A stretch of 64,000 nt of DNA from contig CM055093.1 of the NCBI GenBank assembly GCA_029204225.1, positions 6,951,315-7,015,314 of the forward strand. The letters run 5' to 3'. The notes under the pieces were generated by a model that saw nothing but the letters and a program-made list of their open reading frames with translations, had not been told where the DNA came from and did no database searches. How positions within the stretch are numbered: the first letter of the stretch is position 1; each line of letters starts with the position of its first letter. Below, piece by piece: positions 40,642 through 52,830 of this stretch. Position numbers and translations under genes: made by a program. The DNA comes from Diphasiastrum complanatum (taxonomy: Eukaryota > Streptophyta > Lycopodiopsida > Lycopodiales > Lycopodiaceae).

Positions 40642-43245
40642 ACTAACTCAGAAGTAGCTGACACGGTTAGTTGTATTGGATTTAGAAAATATTTAAATGT
40701 CTAGGTGTGGTACCAAAACACCAGATTTAATTTGATTCTAAATCAATCCTAGGTTGATAAGCAATTCTCAATGAGAAATTACTATAACCTAGCGAGAAAT
40801 TGTCTCAGACATAATTCTCATCAATATGCCTATGTATCGACAACTAGTTTATGCATGCAAATAAACTTAGTTCACAGAATACTTTGTAGATCCATAGGAT
40901 TAGAAGTTTGTACAAAAGATTTAAATGATCCCACAAAGATTCACTACATAACATATCTCTATAGATAACTCCTAATCTGTACATAACACTTTCATAACCG
41001 AGAATCCTGTAACTTGGTTATCCTCTAAGAGAGAATATTTTTCAAAGAGTGCTATTTTACATCCAAAATCTCAACCAGAGATTCACTCAAAAGAATATAT
41101 TGTTAGCATGAACTTTTGTCCTTGCATCAACCCACGGATCTCAGTCCACACTAAGATCAAGTTGACTACTTCTTGCAAGGAACAGGTCTCAACAAACCCC
41201 CATCATGTAATAGATTTTTCTAGTTCTAACACAAATCAATCGGATTTGTAATCAACCACTTATCTACCACAAGAGTGCTATCTAAATTTCTCCCTCTTAA
41301 ATCTTGAAAGTAGATATCTACTATAATCCTTAAAGGATTTCTATAATATCTGAATATCCTATCGTTTCTGATTCATAAAATAGGTCTATCATCGATATAA
41401 CATATTCCTCCTTGAATCTTTGACCGATGTTTCTCCTTGATAATTCTCTTTTCTTCCTACTTCTCCCTCTTTTTAACATGAAATGCCACGAGTTTCTAAG
41501 GGGTGCAAATTATTCGAGATTTGCCCAGGAGAAGAGTCTAAAAAGAGATCCAAGAAAATCTTGAAAGCCAAAAGAAGTGTTGCATTATTGTAAGCAAATA
41601 CCATTGATGTCCCAACACAATGACTCAACAAAAGATCTTCTTTATTACCAAGCTTGAGAATTTGACTTGTAAATCAGAAAAGGATTACTTGAAGATTCAA
41701 CTAGAGAAAACAACTTTAGAAAACGGTTTCATTAACCATTTCTGTGACATCATCCATGGTTAGCAGGTAATCAGAATTACCTTCCAAGGAATCACAAAAA
41801 AGCGGGTTAATTCATGTGTTAAGAAATTCACCAATATACCTTTTTTAGAGAAATAGCTTGCTGGGTTTCCGGTTTTGTAAATTTGAGATATCCAAAAAGG
41901 GGTCATGACCAATATCTCAAATTTTCGACAAAATACCTGTTTTATGACCGATAGTATTTGGCATCACTAAGACTTACGACCATACTATGGTCAACTAATC
42001 CAGTTAGTTTCAGATCTTCATTTTGGAATTGTCTGCGTCCCATACCGTAGGTTCTTCCTCTATGAAGGCCCTCCACTTCCTGATCAAAGTGTCATAAAAA
42101 TAATACAAGTATATGAAGTTCTCGAGAATTTATTAAAAAAAAATTCCGACTTCAACTAAAACATTCTTTCGTCCCTTTTCATAATCTTTACAGTCACTAG
42201 AAGGAGAATAGTATTATCCTAACATGCATTGAGTCACGGATTTAGAATTGGGGAAGAATGAACCGACTTTTTCTTGTTCTAAACATCAAACAATGTTGGT
42301 ACGTCCATGACCTCAATCATATCAAGAAACAACTTTTTTGTTCCATTTCAGTTTCCATCGTAGGCTTCTAGGCCGTTTTTACCCGTGTCCAATTCTGATA
42401 CCTTGGTCAACAAAACCAAGAACTCCTATTCTCGATTGTCCATAGCAGTTAATTAAAGTGAATATACATTTTGTCAATTGTGAAAAAGCCTTACGGAATC
42501 CCCCACCAGGAATTCAGCCCAGTCATGGCTCTATGGGTTGCATCCTCCCCCACAAGGAGGCTTACCCAAAGAAAAAATCGACAAAATTCGCTCGTTTTAT
42601 TCTGGGACATTGTGTAAGCTAACAAGCTCGCCAAACAGTTTATCCAGTCATCAACAACTTCAGGGCTTTTAATCACCGGCCAAATTTCCGGTTGTTAGCC
42701 AAGCTGTAAATCATAATGGTTGACTATTGAATAGATTATGCATTCGGTTTTTTCTATTTGTTGCTGAGATGAAATTCCAACACAACGTGGTCCAAAAATT
42801 TCAACCATGTGTTAGATATTTTTAGGGGCATCACTATCGAGTGATGTCGGCCAAATGTTCATTTGCCACCCCTAACTGGAAATTCTTCCATCTTTTTTGC
42901 AAAAGGAAAATCGAAAAATTTTGAAAAAAATTTACGTTCGGTTAAATCATTACGGGTATAACTTTCTAATCGAGCAATGTCCATAAAAAACACAGTTTTC
43001 AACGAACAACATTGTGCTTATAGACTTGATACCAATGATTTTGCAAAATGGAATCTTAAGCAACAAATATGAGAAAAAAACCAATGTATGCATCGAAATC
43101 TAATTCAGACAGATTTTTTTTGGCCGTTACAATTCCATAATAAATTTAACTGCACTGAATGGGATGTAGTCAATAACTACTAAAAAATGCCCATGGAAAC
43201 TAAAAAAAAAAAAACGAAAAGATTATAGTCAATAAAACTTTAAAT
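40642..43245. other. Unassigned AT-rich stretch
   Basis: There are no gag or pol motifs. A minus-strand frame at 42491-42676 (61 codons, with a tryptophan/serine-rich start) is unrecognised. CTTGGTCAACAAAACCAAG near 42403 is a small hairpin. TTGATACCAATG near 43027 resembles a damaged tRNA-iMet primer site on the minus strand. If the copia LTR at 28591-29869/40641 is real, its internal region should lie here, but it is unreadable. Confidence 0.3.
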
Positions 43246-43247
43246 TA

Positions 43248-43259
43248 CCCCCCCCCCCC
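43248..43259. repeat. Poly(C) run
   Basis: Twelve consecutive C residues. Confidence 0.9.
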
Positions 43260-43316
43260 TTCATAAACAAAAACCTCGGTGTCCGAGCAGAAAACCCATT
43301 CTGCTGCAGTCCGAGC

Positions 43317-43434
<118 letters not shown>

Positions 43435-43440
43435 GAGGGG

Positions 43441-43578
43441 ATGGCCATGGAGGTAGTCACATGGTTCTCTCCCCATCCACTTGTTTACAAGCAGAAAGAT
43501 CCGAGATTGGAGGGCGTACTGTCAAACGCTGACAAGGGCAGAAATGGAAGCCCACAACAGCTGTTTTTTAGCTTTCTA
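43441..43578 (+). CDS. Short frame after the GA tract, unknown
   Basis: ATGGCCATGGAGGTAG starts ten bases after the GA tract and the frame runs 46 codons ([20 protein letters not shown] onward) to TAA. GA/CT tracts are common in plant 5' UTRs, so this could be the relic of a first exon. No downstream exon or domain is recognised, and chance is quite likely. Confidence 0.15.
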
Positions 43579-44458
43579 TAAGCAGTTTTTTAACTATTTC
43601 ACATGCTTGAAGCATCAGATGCAATCTCTTTACTGTTATAACATATTACCACTGCTTTTAGGGCAATTTTACAATTGTTTAGCCTTACTTTGCTTTTACA
43701 AATGCATAAGCAATCCATTCTTACAGATTCACATATGCTTAGGTTTTATTATGGCCGAAAAATAGGGTATATGCTGCCCAAATTTTTTCAAAACACATAT
43801 TTGTAGGCTGCACATCCCTTTACCACAAGATAGGCTCTACAAGAGTTCATACCATCACAAAAATGGCTATATTGATTTACTCCAACCTGCAAAACACTGT
43901 TAATTTGAAGAAACTCCAGCATAACCTATAAACCAACAAGAAACCGCCATGCAAATCCTGTAAAAACCACTAAGACTTGCAACCAGTGATTAGTCTTTTT
44001 TTTGTGCTTCTTTACTTGCTTTTCCTCTTATTCAAGCCAAAACTGGCTCACAAAAAAACAAAAGACGGCCAACAAAATCACCTATGTCACTGTCTGAAGA
44101 ACAAAAAACCGTAAAAACCAATATTTCCTCTGATTGATCCCATTGCTAATGGAAAAGTGTCTCAAACGAAGTAAATGGCAACATAAGTGATTCAAGAAAA
44201 CCGAATTACTTTCTAATCACATATTTGAAGTGCTAAAAATCCAAATCAATTGTATACCTGGTAATACACATACCACACAACCGATTGTACCTCAAAAAAG
44301 TGATTTTCGGAAAGAAGCATTCGAAGTTTTCCCACGTGTTGCCCACTCCACTAATCTTTTCAAAGAGTGTCGAGATTCCATATCACACAACGGAGAACTC
44401 CCACACAATTCGTGATTTCCACTTGAACACAAATCAATGGCAAAATGTGCCTAGAATT
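43579..44458. other. Unassigned; probable leader of a minus-strand LTR element
   Basis: It lies downstream, on the minus strand, of the primer site at 44459-44471. No gag motif is read. Confidence 0.3.
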
Positions 44459-44471
44459 GGCTCTGATACCA
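44459..44471 (-). other. tRNA-iMet primer-binding site
   Basis: The minus strand reads TGGTATCAGAGCC. Confidence 0.82.
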
Positions 44472-44473
44472 AT

Positions 44474-44945
44474 ATAAGGTCCTCAATCCAAGGATCCTAT
44501 TCTAAGCATGCCAATCACAAGCAACACAAGAGAACCTGATGGTGGACAAACCAATCCAACCAAACCTAGATCGTACAGACCTATCCCCCAAGCTATGGAT
44601 CAATCACAAAGAGGAGTGTGGCATCACACCAGCAGCATCCTGCCATCGGTCATGCTATCAAGCATACACTAGTGAGAGCCCAATAGGTATACTTATATCC
44701 TCCAAGGCCCATGCACCACTAGCAGTGCACTGTGACACCTCACTGGACACCTTTGCAGCCTATATGGGCCATGTCATCCAGTTTCCCAATGACTCACTGA
44801 TAGACCCATACAAATCCACCATCAAGTGTTTAGGCCTACAACCATTAATTATTACCATGTACTCATAAGGGCCCCAGTTCCCTTATAGTCACAATAACTT
44901 ACGGGTTGTCGGTCTATCGGTCCCTAGCGTGGACACGCTACCCAA
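44474..44945 (-). repeat. LTR of a minus-strand element, start not resolved
   Basis: The region upstream (minus strand) of the primer site contains GATATAAGTATACC (44692-44705), a plausible TATA box about 220 bases before the primer site. The terminal CA is not clear (ACCTTATAT before TGG), and the outer end abuts the CopD LTR at 44946. Confidence 0.45.
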
Positions 44946-46081
44946 TGTTGGAGAGAGAGGGGGGGGAGAATAAATGACGAACACGAACAAGAAACGAACA
45001 TGAACAAGAAGCGAACGAGAAAAAAACTCGAACAGAAAATGTTCGTGCTCAATAGAATGAACTATATGACTCTCTTTGAAAGCATGACTACGCCTATCAG
45101 AATGACAGAACTTTAGTGATAGAAATCACGGTCATTCTAGATTACATAGCCAAACATTAATAGATGAAACGCCAGAAGAATTATTTGTCGCGAATAGCAA
45201 GACAAATTATATGTCGTGAAAGATTCGCAAAGAGCTAGACTGTGCTCAACTAATAATTAGTTGCTAATGATTTGCGAAAGACAAGACTAAATGTTAATCG
45301 TCTATTACCAGTAAGAACAACCAGAAAGGTCAGACAAAATGAAAGATAAGCATAGCAATATTAACATAGATTTGAATGCAGAACAATGAACTGTGTCAGA
45401 TTAAGTATATCGTGTATACATGTCAATAATGCGGTAGAGCACAATATAGTAGCGGACAAAATCGCGTGCCCTACAAAGCCTACTTCAATCTGTAAAAATG
45501 AATTAAACCTTAATTCTAACAAAGTGAAGAATCAATGCTCAGGGCATCTACTTCATTTATTTTGTCTTGTTTTGCTCTCTTCTTCATCTATTAAATCATC
45601 TCATCTCCTTAGAATGATGTCCAGTATATGTTTATATATACATAATATTACAGGTGTGTAGATGTGAAAGTACAAAGTGAATGTGTTGTCTGTAAGAGAT
45701 CATGGGTGGCTACAATTGTTGTCCAATTTGTTAGCGTAACTACATGGGGTGAATGTAAAAAGGGTGCGACGTCAACTAGTGCTGAAGTGAACGTTGGTGA
45801 TGATGCAAAAAGTGTGTCACTCTTACGAATGGCCTTAGGATAATATTTACAGGATGCCTTAGCTTTTAGGACACCTTCGGCATTCTGTAGGATAGTGTCC
45901 TCTTTTCACCTGTCACCATAACCTGTGTAAAAACACAGTGTTGCGATTCTTTCGCCTTTTGTACGTCTTTGTGAATTTGCATGCAAATATGCAGGCTGCG
46001 TAACAACATTAGTAAATATGTAGCAAGAATGGAGGCATACTAAAAATGAGATTTAGGAGAGTAGAAGGAGTAAATCCAACA
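44946..46081 (-). repeat. 3' LTR of copia element CopD, 1136 bp
   Basis: On the minus strand it starts TGTTGGATTTACTCC at 46081, directly after AAGGAAGGG (46082-46090), and ends CTCCAACA at 44946. The termini TGTTGGA and TCCAACA are perfect inverted repeats. ATGTATATATAAAC on the minus strand near 45630 is a likely TATA box. Confidence 0.75.
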
Positions 46082-46088
46082 CCCTTCC

Positions 46089-46673
46089 TTAATCTGGATC
46101 CGTGAATGCCTTGATTTTCAGACTGAGCAATGCACAAAATTTGTTGTGTGCATTAACACTAAGTGCTTTTGTGAAAATGTCTGCAACCATGTCTTGCGTT
46201 CTGCAGCACGTTAAGCTTACTTCCCTGTCGATAACCTTGCCCCTGATGTAGTGATATCTGATCTCAATGTGCTTACTCCTAGAATGAAATCTAGGGTTGG
46301 CCGATAGGCAATAGCACTTGGTTATCACAAATAAAATTGTAGGGCTGTACTGATACATATTGATGTCTGACAGCAAATTTCTCAACCAAAATGCTTCCTT
46401 AATAGATTCAGAAGCAGCAATGTATTCTGCTTTAGTAGAAGAAAGTGCGATAGAGGTTTGCTTATGACTGTTCCACGAAATAGGACTGCCATTGAAGCAA
46501 AATGTAAATCCAGATGTGGATTTATGATTGTCTGCATTTCCTCCCCAGCTTGCATCACAATAGCCACTGAGCTAATGAAGATTGTTGTTGCTGACATCGC
46601 CATAGCAGAGGCACTGGTCCATGGTAGCTCGAATATATCTCATGACTCGAATAAGAGCCTTCCAATGGGTAAT
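46089..46673 (-). pseudogene. CopD RNase H, cut by Tat2
   Basis: Minus strand from 46673: ITHWKALIRVMRYIRATMDQ, SGYCDASWGGNADNHKSTSG, FTFCFNGSPISWNSHKQTSI, ALSSTKAEYIAASESIKEAF, then FHSRSKHIEIRYHYIRGKVI and DMVADIFTKALSVNAHNKFC. This is a nearly complete copia RNase H with one early stop (NNNLH-stop) and a frame change near 46380. Its upstream end is cut precisely by the Tat2 3' LTR at 46674, and the rest of CopD pol is not found beyond Tat2, showing that the right side was lost later. Confidence 0.9.
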
Positions 46674-47497
46674 TGTAGGGTCGAAGATCTCGCGTAGTAC
46701 AGCCCTCCCGCCTGTCAACAAGGGTTAGATCATTGGGTAGGTACCTAGCTATGCATAGATGCTACTTTTAGTTAATTTCTTACTTTCTCCCTTAACTCTA
46801 ATCACCACTAACACTATTCTCCTTTAACTCTACTCCTCTACACTAACATTCATCATGATTTGGGTGAAGGGAAGGGATAGAAAAGAAGAAGTTGAGAAGA
46901 GAAGAGAGAAAGAGAGAGAGATCGAGAGTGAGGGTGGAGGTTAGCTCAAATGCTCCTTATGCTTGCTAATGGAAAAACATTCACTATGGCAAACAATAAA
47001 CATGGAAATAGAAATCAATGGAAAACACAATCAAGAGCATTAGCAGGTAGTGAATAGCAAATGAGGATGCTTCTCTTCCAAAAATGGTAGAGTTTCCTCC
47101 TTCTCATTAAGCATGGGAATAGTGTACAAATGGTGCCTTTTTATAAAATGGGGAAGGCCCTTGCCCCTCAATTCTATTGGCTACTATTCACAATGATCTA
47201 TCCATTCATCTTGGACCCAACTTGATCCAAGGGTCCACAAAAAGTACATTAGAAATCACAAGATTCATGTGAGTCCCAATTTGGACCCAACTCTAAAAAG
47301 TGATCTCTAAGTTTAAAAATGACATTGGGCCTCTAGTTTTATTTTAATTCCAAGGCCCAAGTCATGTTTATTTTATTTACAACTTTATTTGTGTGCTCAT
47401 TGGGCCATGGGCTTATACATGCAGGATGCCATGCCCTCGCAACACATTTTATTGGAGGATTTTATTTATTTACACTTTGTTGGGAATACCCCCAACA
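46674..47497 (-). repeat. 3' LTR of Tat2, 824 bp
   Basis: Minus strand starts TGTTGGGGGTATTCCCAACA at 47497 and ends GATCTTCGACCCTACA at 46674. It matches the Tat1 LTRs throughout, with a TATA box equivalent at about 47139-47147. Confidence 0.95.
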
Positions 47498-47543
47498 GGA
47501 CCCACGACTTGAAGTAGTGCCGGTCCCTCGGCACTCTGCCGGT

Positions 47544-50500
47544 TTAGTATAGCGTCCTCTTTGCCCACCTCTGGTGGATCAGGTAACCTGTAATGTCTTC
47601 CATGAAGTTGAGACGGTCCAGTTTCTTTGAGTCCTTGGGCGTGTGGAAGGACTTGTGGACTCCTGTTAGCCATTCTTGATCGATCCAGGCTTGGAATCCG
47701 CGCATCCAGGGTTCTCCAAGGAATGCAGCTCGGTAATATACACGAGCGACTAGCAGCTGATCTTCGACTTTGTCGGAAGCTAGCGCCTTATTAGGATCAA
47801 AGAATATTGCAGGAAGAAAATCATCCCATTTAGTTTCGATCCCCATCAGGTGTTCTAAGTCCCACGCATTAGTGGCTGTCGCGCGGACTGTGGGATCAGG
47901 ACAATTGATATACTGGTTTCTGAACGTGGTGAGAGCTCTTATGGTGTCTACGTCTGTCGTCCACCCATATTGCGATGGTATGATCGGCCAATTAAAATTA
48001 TGAAGTGTGATCTTGTCCAGAGGAGTGCCGCATTCTGCCCATTTGGATCTTCGTGTACATGGCAGGAAATGCGCATTCACCCGTCATTGTTGTGGACTTG
48101 TCACGTAGGCCCTGATGGCCGCAGGGTCTCTTTCGAATAACTATCGGCGCCACTCTGTTTGTGGTTGGAGGGCGGGTAACGCTTGCAGTTCTTTGCCCTT
48201 GATTTTTTGAGCAGAAAATGATATCTGCCAACCGCCTCGAGATGACTCGTGGGGATACTTTGATAAAAATTCATTAATTTTCTCCTCCACGAACTTCGAT
48301 CTTTGGAAGGCCCGGCTGACAGATATCATGCGCGAACCTCTAGATGATGTGCCTTGGCTCTGGTCTTGCATCTTAGCAGCCGTATCCATCTACCCTTGGT
48401 ATTGGCCTTCGGACCCTTGATCTATTTGAGATCCCCCTACTGCCTGTTGGCTTTGATCTTGGCTGGTACTAGCTTGTGCAGTGTCATAATTAGGTGGCGG
48501 TGGAATTACCACGGGGGTGGGCTGGGCCTTTGTGTCCATGAATTTTTGGCATGCCTTGAGGGCTTGCTTGGCCTGGGCGAGCTCATGTGTTGTGCTTGTC
48601 CGATACTTGCTAAACTCTGCCTGATAGCTGTTTAAGGTTTGGTTATAAACCTGCACCTGACGCCGTAGAAGATTCATCTTCGATTGAGAAAGCAGCCTTG
48701 AGTCCGGTGTAGGTTGAGCTAACCAAATGAGCTTGTCGTCTTGTAGGGATTTGACCTTCATCCCCAGGCGCATATTCTCTGCTTCCAAAAGGGTAAATTG
48801 CGCCTGGATGGGGGCAAGCCATTGGGATGCTTCAGCTTGAAGCTCTCGCACCTTCGTGGAGGCCTCAGTCTGCGCGTTGGAGAGGCTTTGGATATATTTG
48901 TTGAGGCCCTCTTCCTTCTGCTGCAGCTTGGCAATCTCCTAGTGCCCTACTTGTTTGTGTTGTTGAGCCAAAATCAGCTCTTGCTGCAGCTTGGTGAGGT
49001 TTGCTCGCAGTTGTGTATTATTTGTCGCCAAGTGTAGTACCCTGCTTTCCAGAATAGCTTTGGCTGCTACCGCATCCAGGATGTATTCTCTCAGGGTTTG
49101 GTACACCGTCATTAGGTCCATGGGAGCATTCGGTACACTGGCACTGGCAGGGGCTTGTGTTGTATTGGCCCCGACGACTAGTGGAATCCCGTCGTCATTA
49201 TCTTCTATCAGGTTCTCATTGGACCTGATGCCATCTAGGGTGGTGGGATCAGTCCGATCTGGCAATGGTACAAAAACTGTTTGAACAAATGCGTCATCAG
49301 GCAGCGGTTGGTTGCTCTCAACAACCTTTGTTGGCGAAGCGGGTGGGGTTTGAGAAATGACTGTGGAAACATGGGTGAGAACGGTTTGTCCAAATGAGAG
49401 GATGGGAGGAACAGAGGGAAATTGGAGGGTGGTGTGGAGTATGGAAGAAGGTGAGGATGGAGCAGAAAGTGTCTGGCGTGGGGGTGAAAATTTGATAACT
49501 TGCATTCATGCCAGAGTGTTGGAGGATAGTCGTGAATCAGAAGGATTCAATATGAGAGGAGCAACAGTGGTGGCAGGAGTGATGGAGGATGCGATGGTAA
49601 TGGATGGAGTAGTGGACACTTGAAGAGAAGTGGAGTGGTATCAACAGAAGAAATGTGGATGGAGACAGAAATAGATGTGGATGGAACAGGAAGAGAGGTA
49701 GCGACAACAGAAATCGAAGTGGGGGGTTGCACGGAAGAAGAAGTGGCGGTGGTGGATGGAGTGGTTAGTGCGACAGTGGAGACACGTCTTCGAGTAACAG
49801 GTGGAGATGTGGATGTAGAGGCAGCGCCACACATTCATTTGCTGGCCATTGTGTTAATAACTGCAGGTTGGGAGTAGGTAGATGCTTGAGATGGTGGATA
49901 AAGGCTAGTATGTGGCACAAGGGTAGACAGGAGGGATGAGCGTTGGAAACCGTGCACTTTTGCCTTGAGAAGTGCACAGGCAAACTTACACAAGAGGGGA
50001 CCTCTTGTGATTCGCTCACGGTTGTTGGGTTTGATGGAGTTTATTAGTTCTCGAATAAGGAAGCTATGCCAGTCGTATGGCACAACGGAGGGGTTAGGGA
50101 ATTCTAGAAAGGATTCCACTATCTGACTCAGCAGCGTAGACTAGATTATGTCCTTGCAAAATGTTGAAATAACCATAAAGTTATTCAACAGAAGCACAGC
50201 CGCCTGAATGACGGGTTCCGTGATAGCTTCTATCAGGTAACCATTGTTAGTCTGGATGGGGATTTATGGTGTGGTTTGGATGACGAATGGTTTGATCAGA
50301 GCTTTGGCATGGCGATGGGAGATGGGTTGATGATCACCGGACATAATGCCAACGGTGACCATCGAGTCGGCGTTAATCCTGACCTTGTACATGGTACCTT
50401 CATACAGGAAGTGGAAACGAGCCTTGTCCTCGTCCCAAGTGGCCTAAGCATGAAGGGATCATGTTAATCTCAGAATGGAAGAGCACCGGGTAAAAACCCA

Positions 50501-50642
50501 TTGCCACCAGAAGTGGGTTGGCTGTCTGTAGCCATGGTTAGATCAGAGTGTCAGAGGGTAGAAGCCAAATATGTGTGGCCTCAGAGATGTCACGCTAGAT
50601 CACTTGTTTGGCGCTAGAGTCTTCAGAGGATGAGGAGGCCAT
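47544..50642 (-). pseudogene. Tat2 ORF3, about 1,030 codons, unknown function
   Basis: The candidate start is ATG at 50642 (MASSSSEDSSAKQVI), about 250 bases after the internal TATA box. An N-terminal domain is read across frames: KARFHFLYEGTMYKVRINAD, SMVTVGIMSGDHQPISHRHA, PNPSVVPYDWHSFLIRELIN, KFACALLKAKVHGFQRSS (about 50480-49940). Then come a Ser/Thr/Pro/Val-rich linker (49830-49150), a long coiled coil (TVYQTLREYILDAVAAKAIL, NNTQLRANLTKLQQELILAQ, FTLLEAENMRLGMKVKSLQD; 49130-48560), a Q/S/T-rich linker, and the conserved C-terminal domain (VEEKINEFLSKYPHESSRGG, HNFNWPIIPSQYGWTTDVDT, GIETKWDDFLPAIFFDPNKA, QAWIDQEWLTGVHKSFHTPK). Frameshifts and stops occur about every 100-180 codons. No membrane helix, signal peptide or enzyme motif is visible. 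A structural or RNA-binding role is only a guess. Confidence 0.75.
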
Positions 50643-50890
50643 GTTAGCAGTGATGATTAGAGGTTGGAAAGTAAGAAAAATGGTGGAGAATGGAAAAAGA
50701 TGTGAAAACGGTAGAAAACTGAGAATAACGAGTGTTGGAAAACAAGGAGTGTAGTTCAGAGCGCAGATCGATGTTCAGTAATATCAGATGATAGCTGGTA
50801 GGAAGTTTGGTTGCAAACGAAGAACTTGGTAATTTCAGAGTAAATTTCGGCAGAGCTTTGCTAGCAAAGGTGACAGATGACTCGAATTCA

Positions 50891-50902
50891 GCCCTTATAT
50901 AG
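50891..50902 (-). promoter_or_regulatory. Internal TATA box upstream of ORF3 (Tat2)
   Basis: The minus strand reads CTATATAAGGGC within a block shared with Tat1 (AATACGCACTCTAAATTC before it, GCTGAATTCGAGTCAT after it). Conservation beyond the TATA core supports function. Confidence 0.6.
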
Positions 50903-50949
50903 CAGAATTTAGAGTGCGTATTAGGTGAAATTCACTTTCTTTTGTTGAG

Positions 50950-51727
50950 TTCCACCCAAATTTTGGCAAGCACCTTCTTCACAAAATTCTAAGACCTCAG
51001 GGAAGTCTGCGAGAGTTCAGAAGGTGATTTGACTGCTATGCAAAGGTTCTGCGAGGGTTCAAGACTGTCTACGAGGGTTCAACTCTCGTAGGAAGTGATC
51101 TCTCGCACAACTTGTTCTTGTGATTGGATTTTCAAGATCAGACCATGTAGGCAGACTAATTTTACTGTTCTGATTCCATTTAGACACCTTGCGAGGGTTG
51201 GTAAGATGATCTTGATGCTCTACGAGGGTTCTGATAATTCAGCTTCTGGGAACTCTTGCATACACTAAAAAATGATGATTCCTCCATCAGGAACTCTTGC
51301 AGAGATTTTCATAGATGCATCTAGGTCAAATATGGTGACTGTCCAATTTTCAAGAGCTATCTCCGAGGGGATCTCAAAAAATCATGAAAAAAGTGCTCTT
51401 TTAGAGTGTTTTTTGACGAGATTTTGAGATTTTCTGATTTTTAACTTTTGTAAATTGGTAATCAGCTTCATCCAAGCTTGATCTGACTGTTGGTAGTTCT
51501 CTGAAAGTTCTGATGAATTCTTGGTAGTAGATCCATCAATCAATCTGATGATCCACTTCTTTTTTTATCCTATCAAGATCTGGAACCTCCTTGGATTCTG
51601 ATGGATTTTTCCGATCTTGTCAGATCTGGCTGAATCTTGATGGATTTGGCTTGATCTCCTTAGATCTAGCGGTGATGGCTGAGTAGATTAGCTTTTTGTA
51701 ATGTGCCACCCCCAATCTGGATCTGTC
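50950..51727 (-). other. Tat2 integrase-ORF3 spacer with CTCTCGCAG-type motifs
   Basis: Homologous to 37559-38393 of Tat1. Motif copies such as CTGCGAGAGTT, TGCGAGGGTT and AACTCTCGTAGG lie between about 51005 and 51300. There is no long frame. Confidence 0.7.
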
Positions 51728-52830
51728 TTACTGTGGTGGCCAATACTTGTGCAACCGGCTGCCGTTGATGGGTGTGTCGAATGGCGTCCCATCTAGCTTT
51801 TCTAAGTTCACGGCTCCATGATTAAGAATTTTCTTGATCCTATAAGGACCTTCGCTGGTGAATTTTAACTTCCCCTTGATCGCCTTGGTTTTATACATCA
51901 GGACTAGATCTTCTGAATGAAGATCTTTCTTTTGTAATCTACGATCATGCCAAGCTTTGCGTCTTTCCTTTTCAGCTGCCAGTGCATGCACAGCTAGTAA
52001 GCGTGTTTCACAAAGTTTATGCAGAGCTTCATGATGTAGCTGTAGAGATTTGGACTCATTAAGACATTGCGCGGTGGCAATCCTTAATGAAGAAACTAAA
52101 AACTCTACTAGCATCACAACATCTTGACCATATACCAATTGGAAGGGTGTTTGATCAAATCTCCCTTTATATGCTATCTTGAATGCCCACAGTGCAGCAT
52201 GCAACTTGTGTTCCCAATCTGATCTGCTAGCTTCAACTATTTTCGTGAGCACGCTACACAGGATCTTATTGGATGATTCTGCTTGCCCATTACCACGAGG
52301 ATAATAGGGCGTACTAGTTTTGTGGATTACGAAGAATTCCTCCAACAGGACCTTGATGGTCTCGTTGATGAAATGGCTTTCGTGATCACTGACTAGTTCC
52401 ACCGGGCATCCGAAGCGCACAATGATATTTTCATAAAATAACTTGGCAGTGGTCCTAGCATCAGCTACTCTTACTGCCTTGACTTCGACCCATTTGGTGA
52501 GGTAGTTTGTGGCTACGATCATGTATCAAACCTGGGAACTCCTTGCTGTAGGGTGAATTGGACCAATATAATCCAATCCCCATTTTTTGAACGGTGCTTG
52601 GGCTAAGACTGGGTGCAGTAGGTCATAGTTCGATCTCGTTGGTCTCCTTGCCCTTTGGCACACATCGCACTTTTTCAAGTATTCCTCCGTATCTTTGTGA
52701 ATCGTTGGCCACCAACATCCTGATTGCAGGATCTTGTGAACCGTAATGTCAGATGCAAAATGACCCCCACCCATACCTTCATGTGAAAGCGAAATGATCT
52801 GGATGGTCTCATGAGGAAGAATACACCGCC
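51728..52830 (-). pseudogene. Tat2 integrase
   Basis: Zinc-binding residues appear in HEGMGGGHFASDITVHKI and KKCDVCQRARRPTRSN. Catalytic residues: D in WGLDYIGPIH, D in VSDHESHFINE and E in GNGQAESSNK. The C-terminal half is intact in one 264-codon frame (HAALWAFKIAYKGRFDQTPF, QLVYGQDVVMLVEFLVSSLR, LHSEDLVLMYKTKAIKGKLK) and ends GTPFDTPINGSRLHKYWPPQ. Only one break, a stop near 52524 after SSQV, separates the two frames. It is the best-preserved integrase in the window. There is no chromodomain. Confidence 0.93.

Noticed and set aside
42390-42425. Primer-binding site near TTCTGATACCTTGG
   Set aside because: The match to TGGTATCAGA is poor and no LTR end is adjacent.
47470-47673. Separate small gene spanning the ORF3 end and LTR on the minus strand
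   Set aside because: It is an alternate frame of the ORF3 C-terminus running into the LTR.
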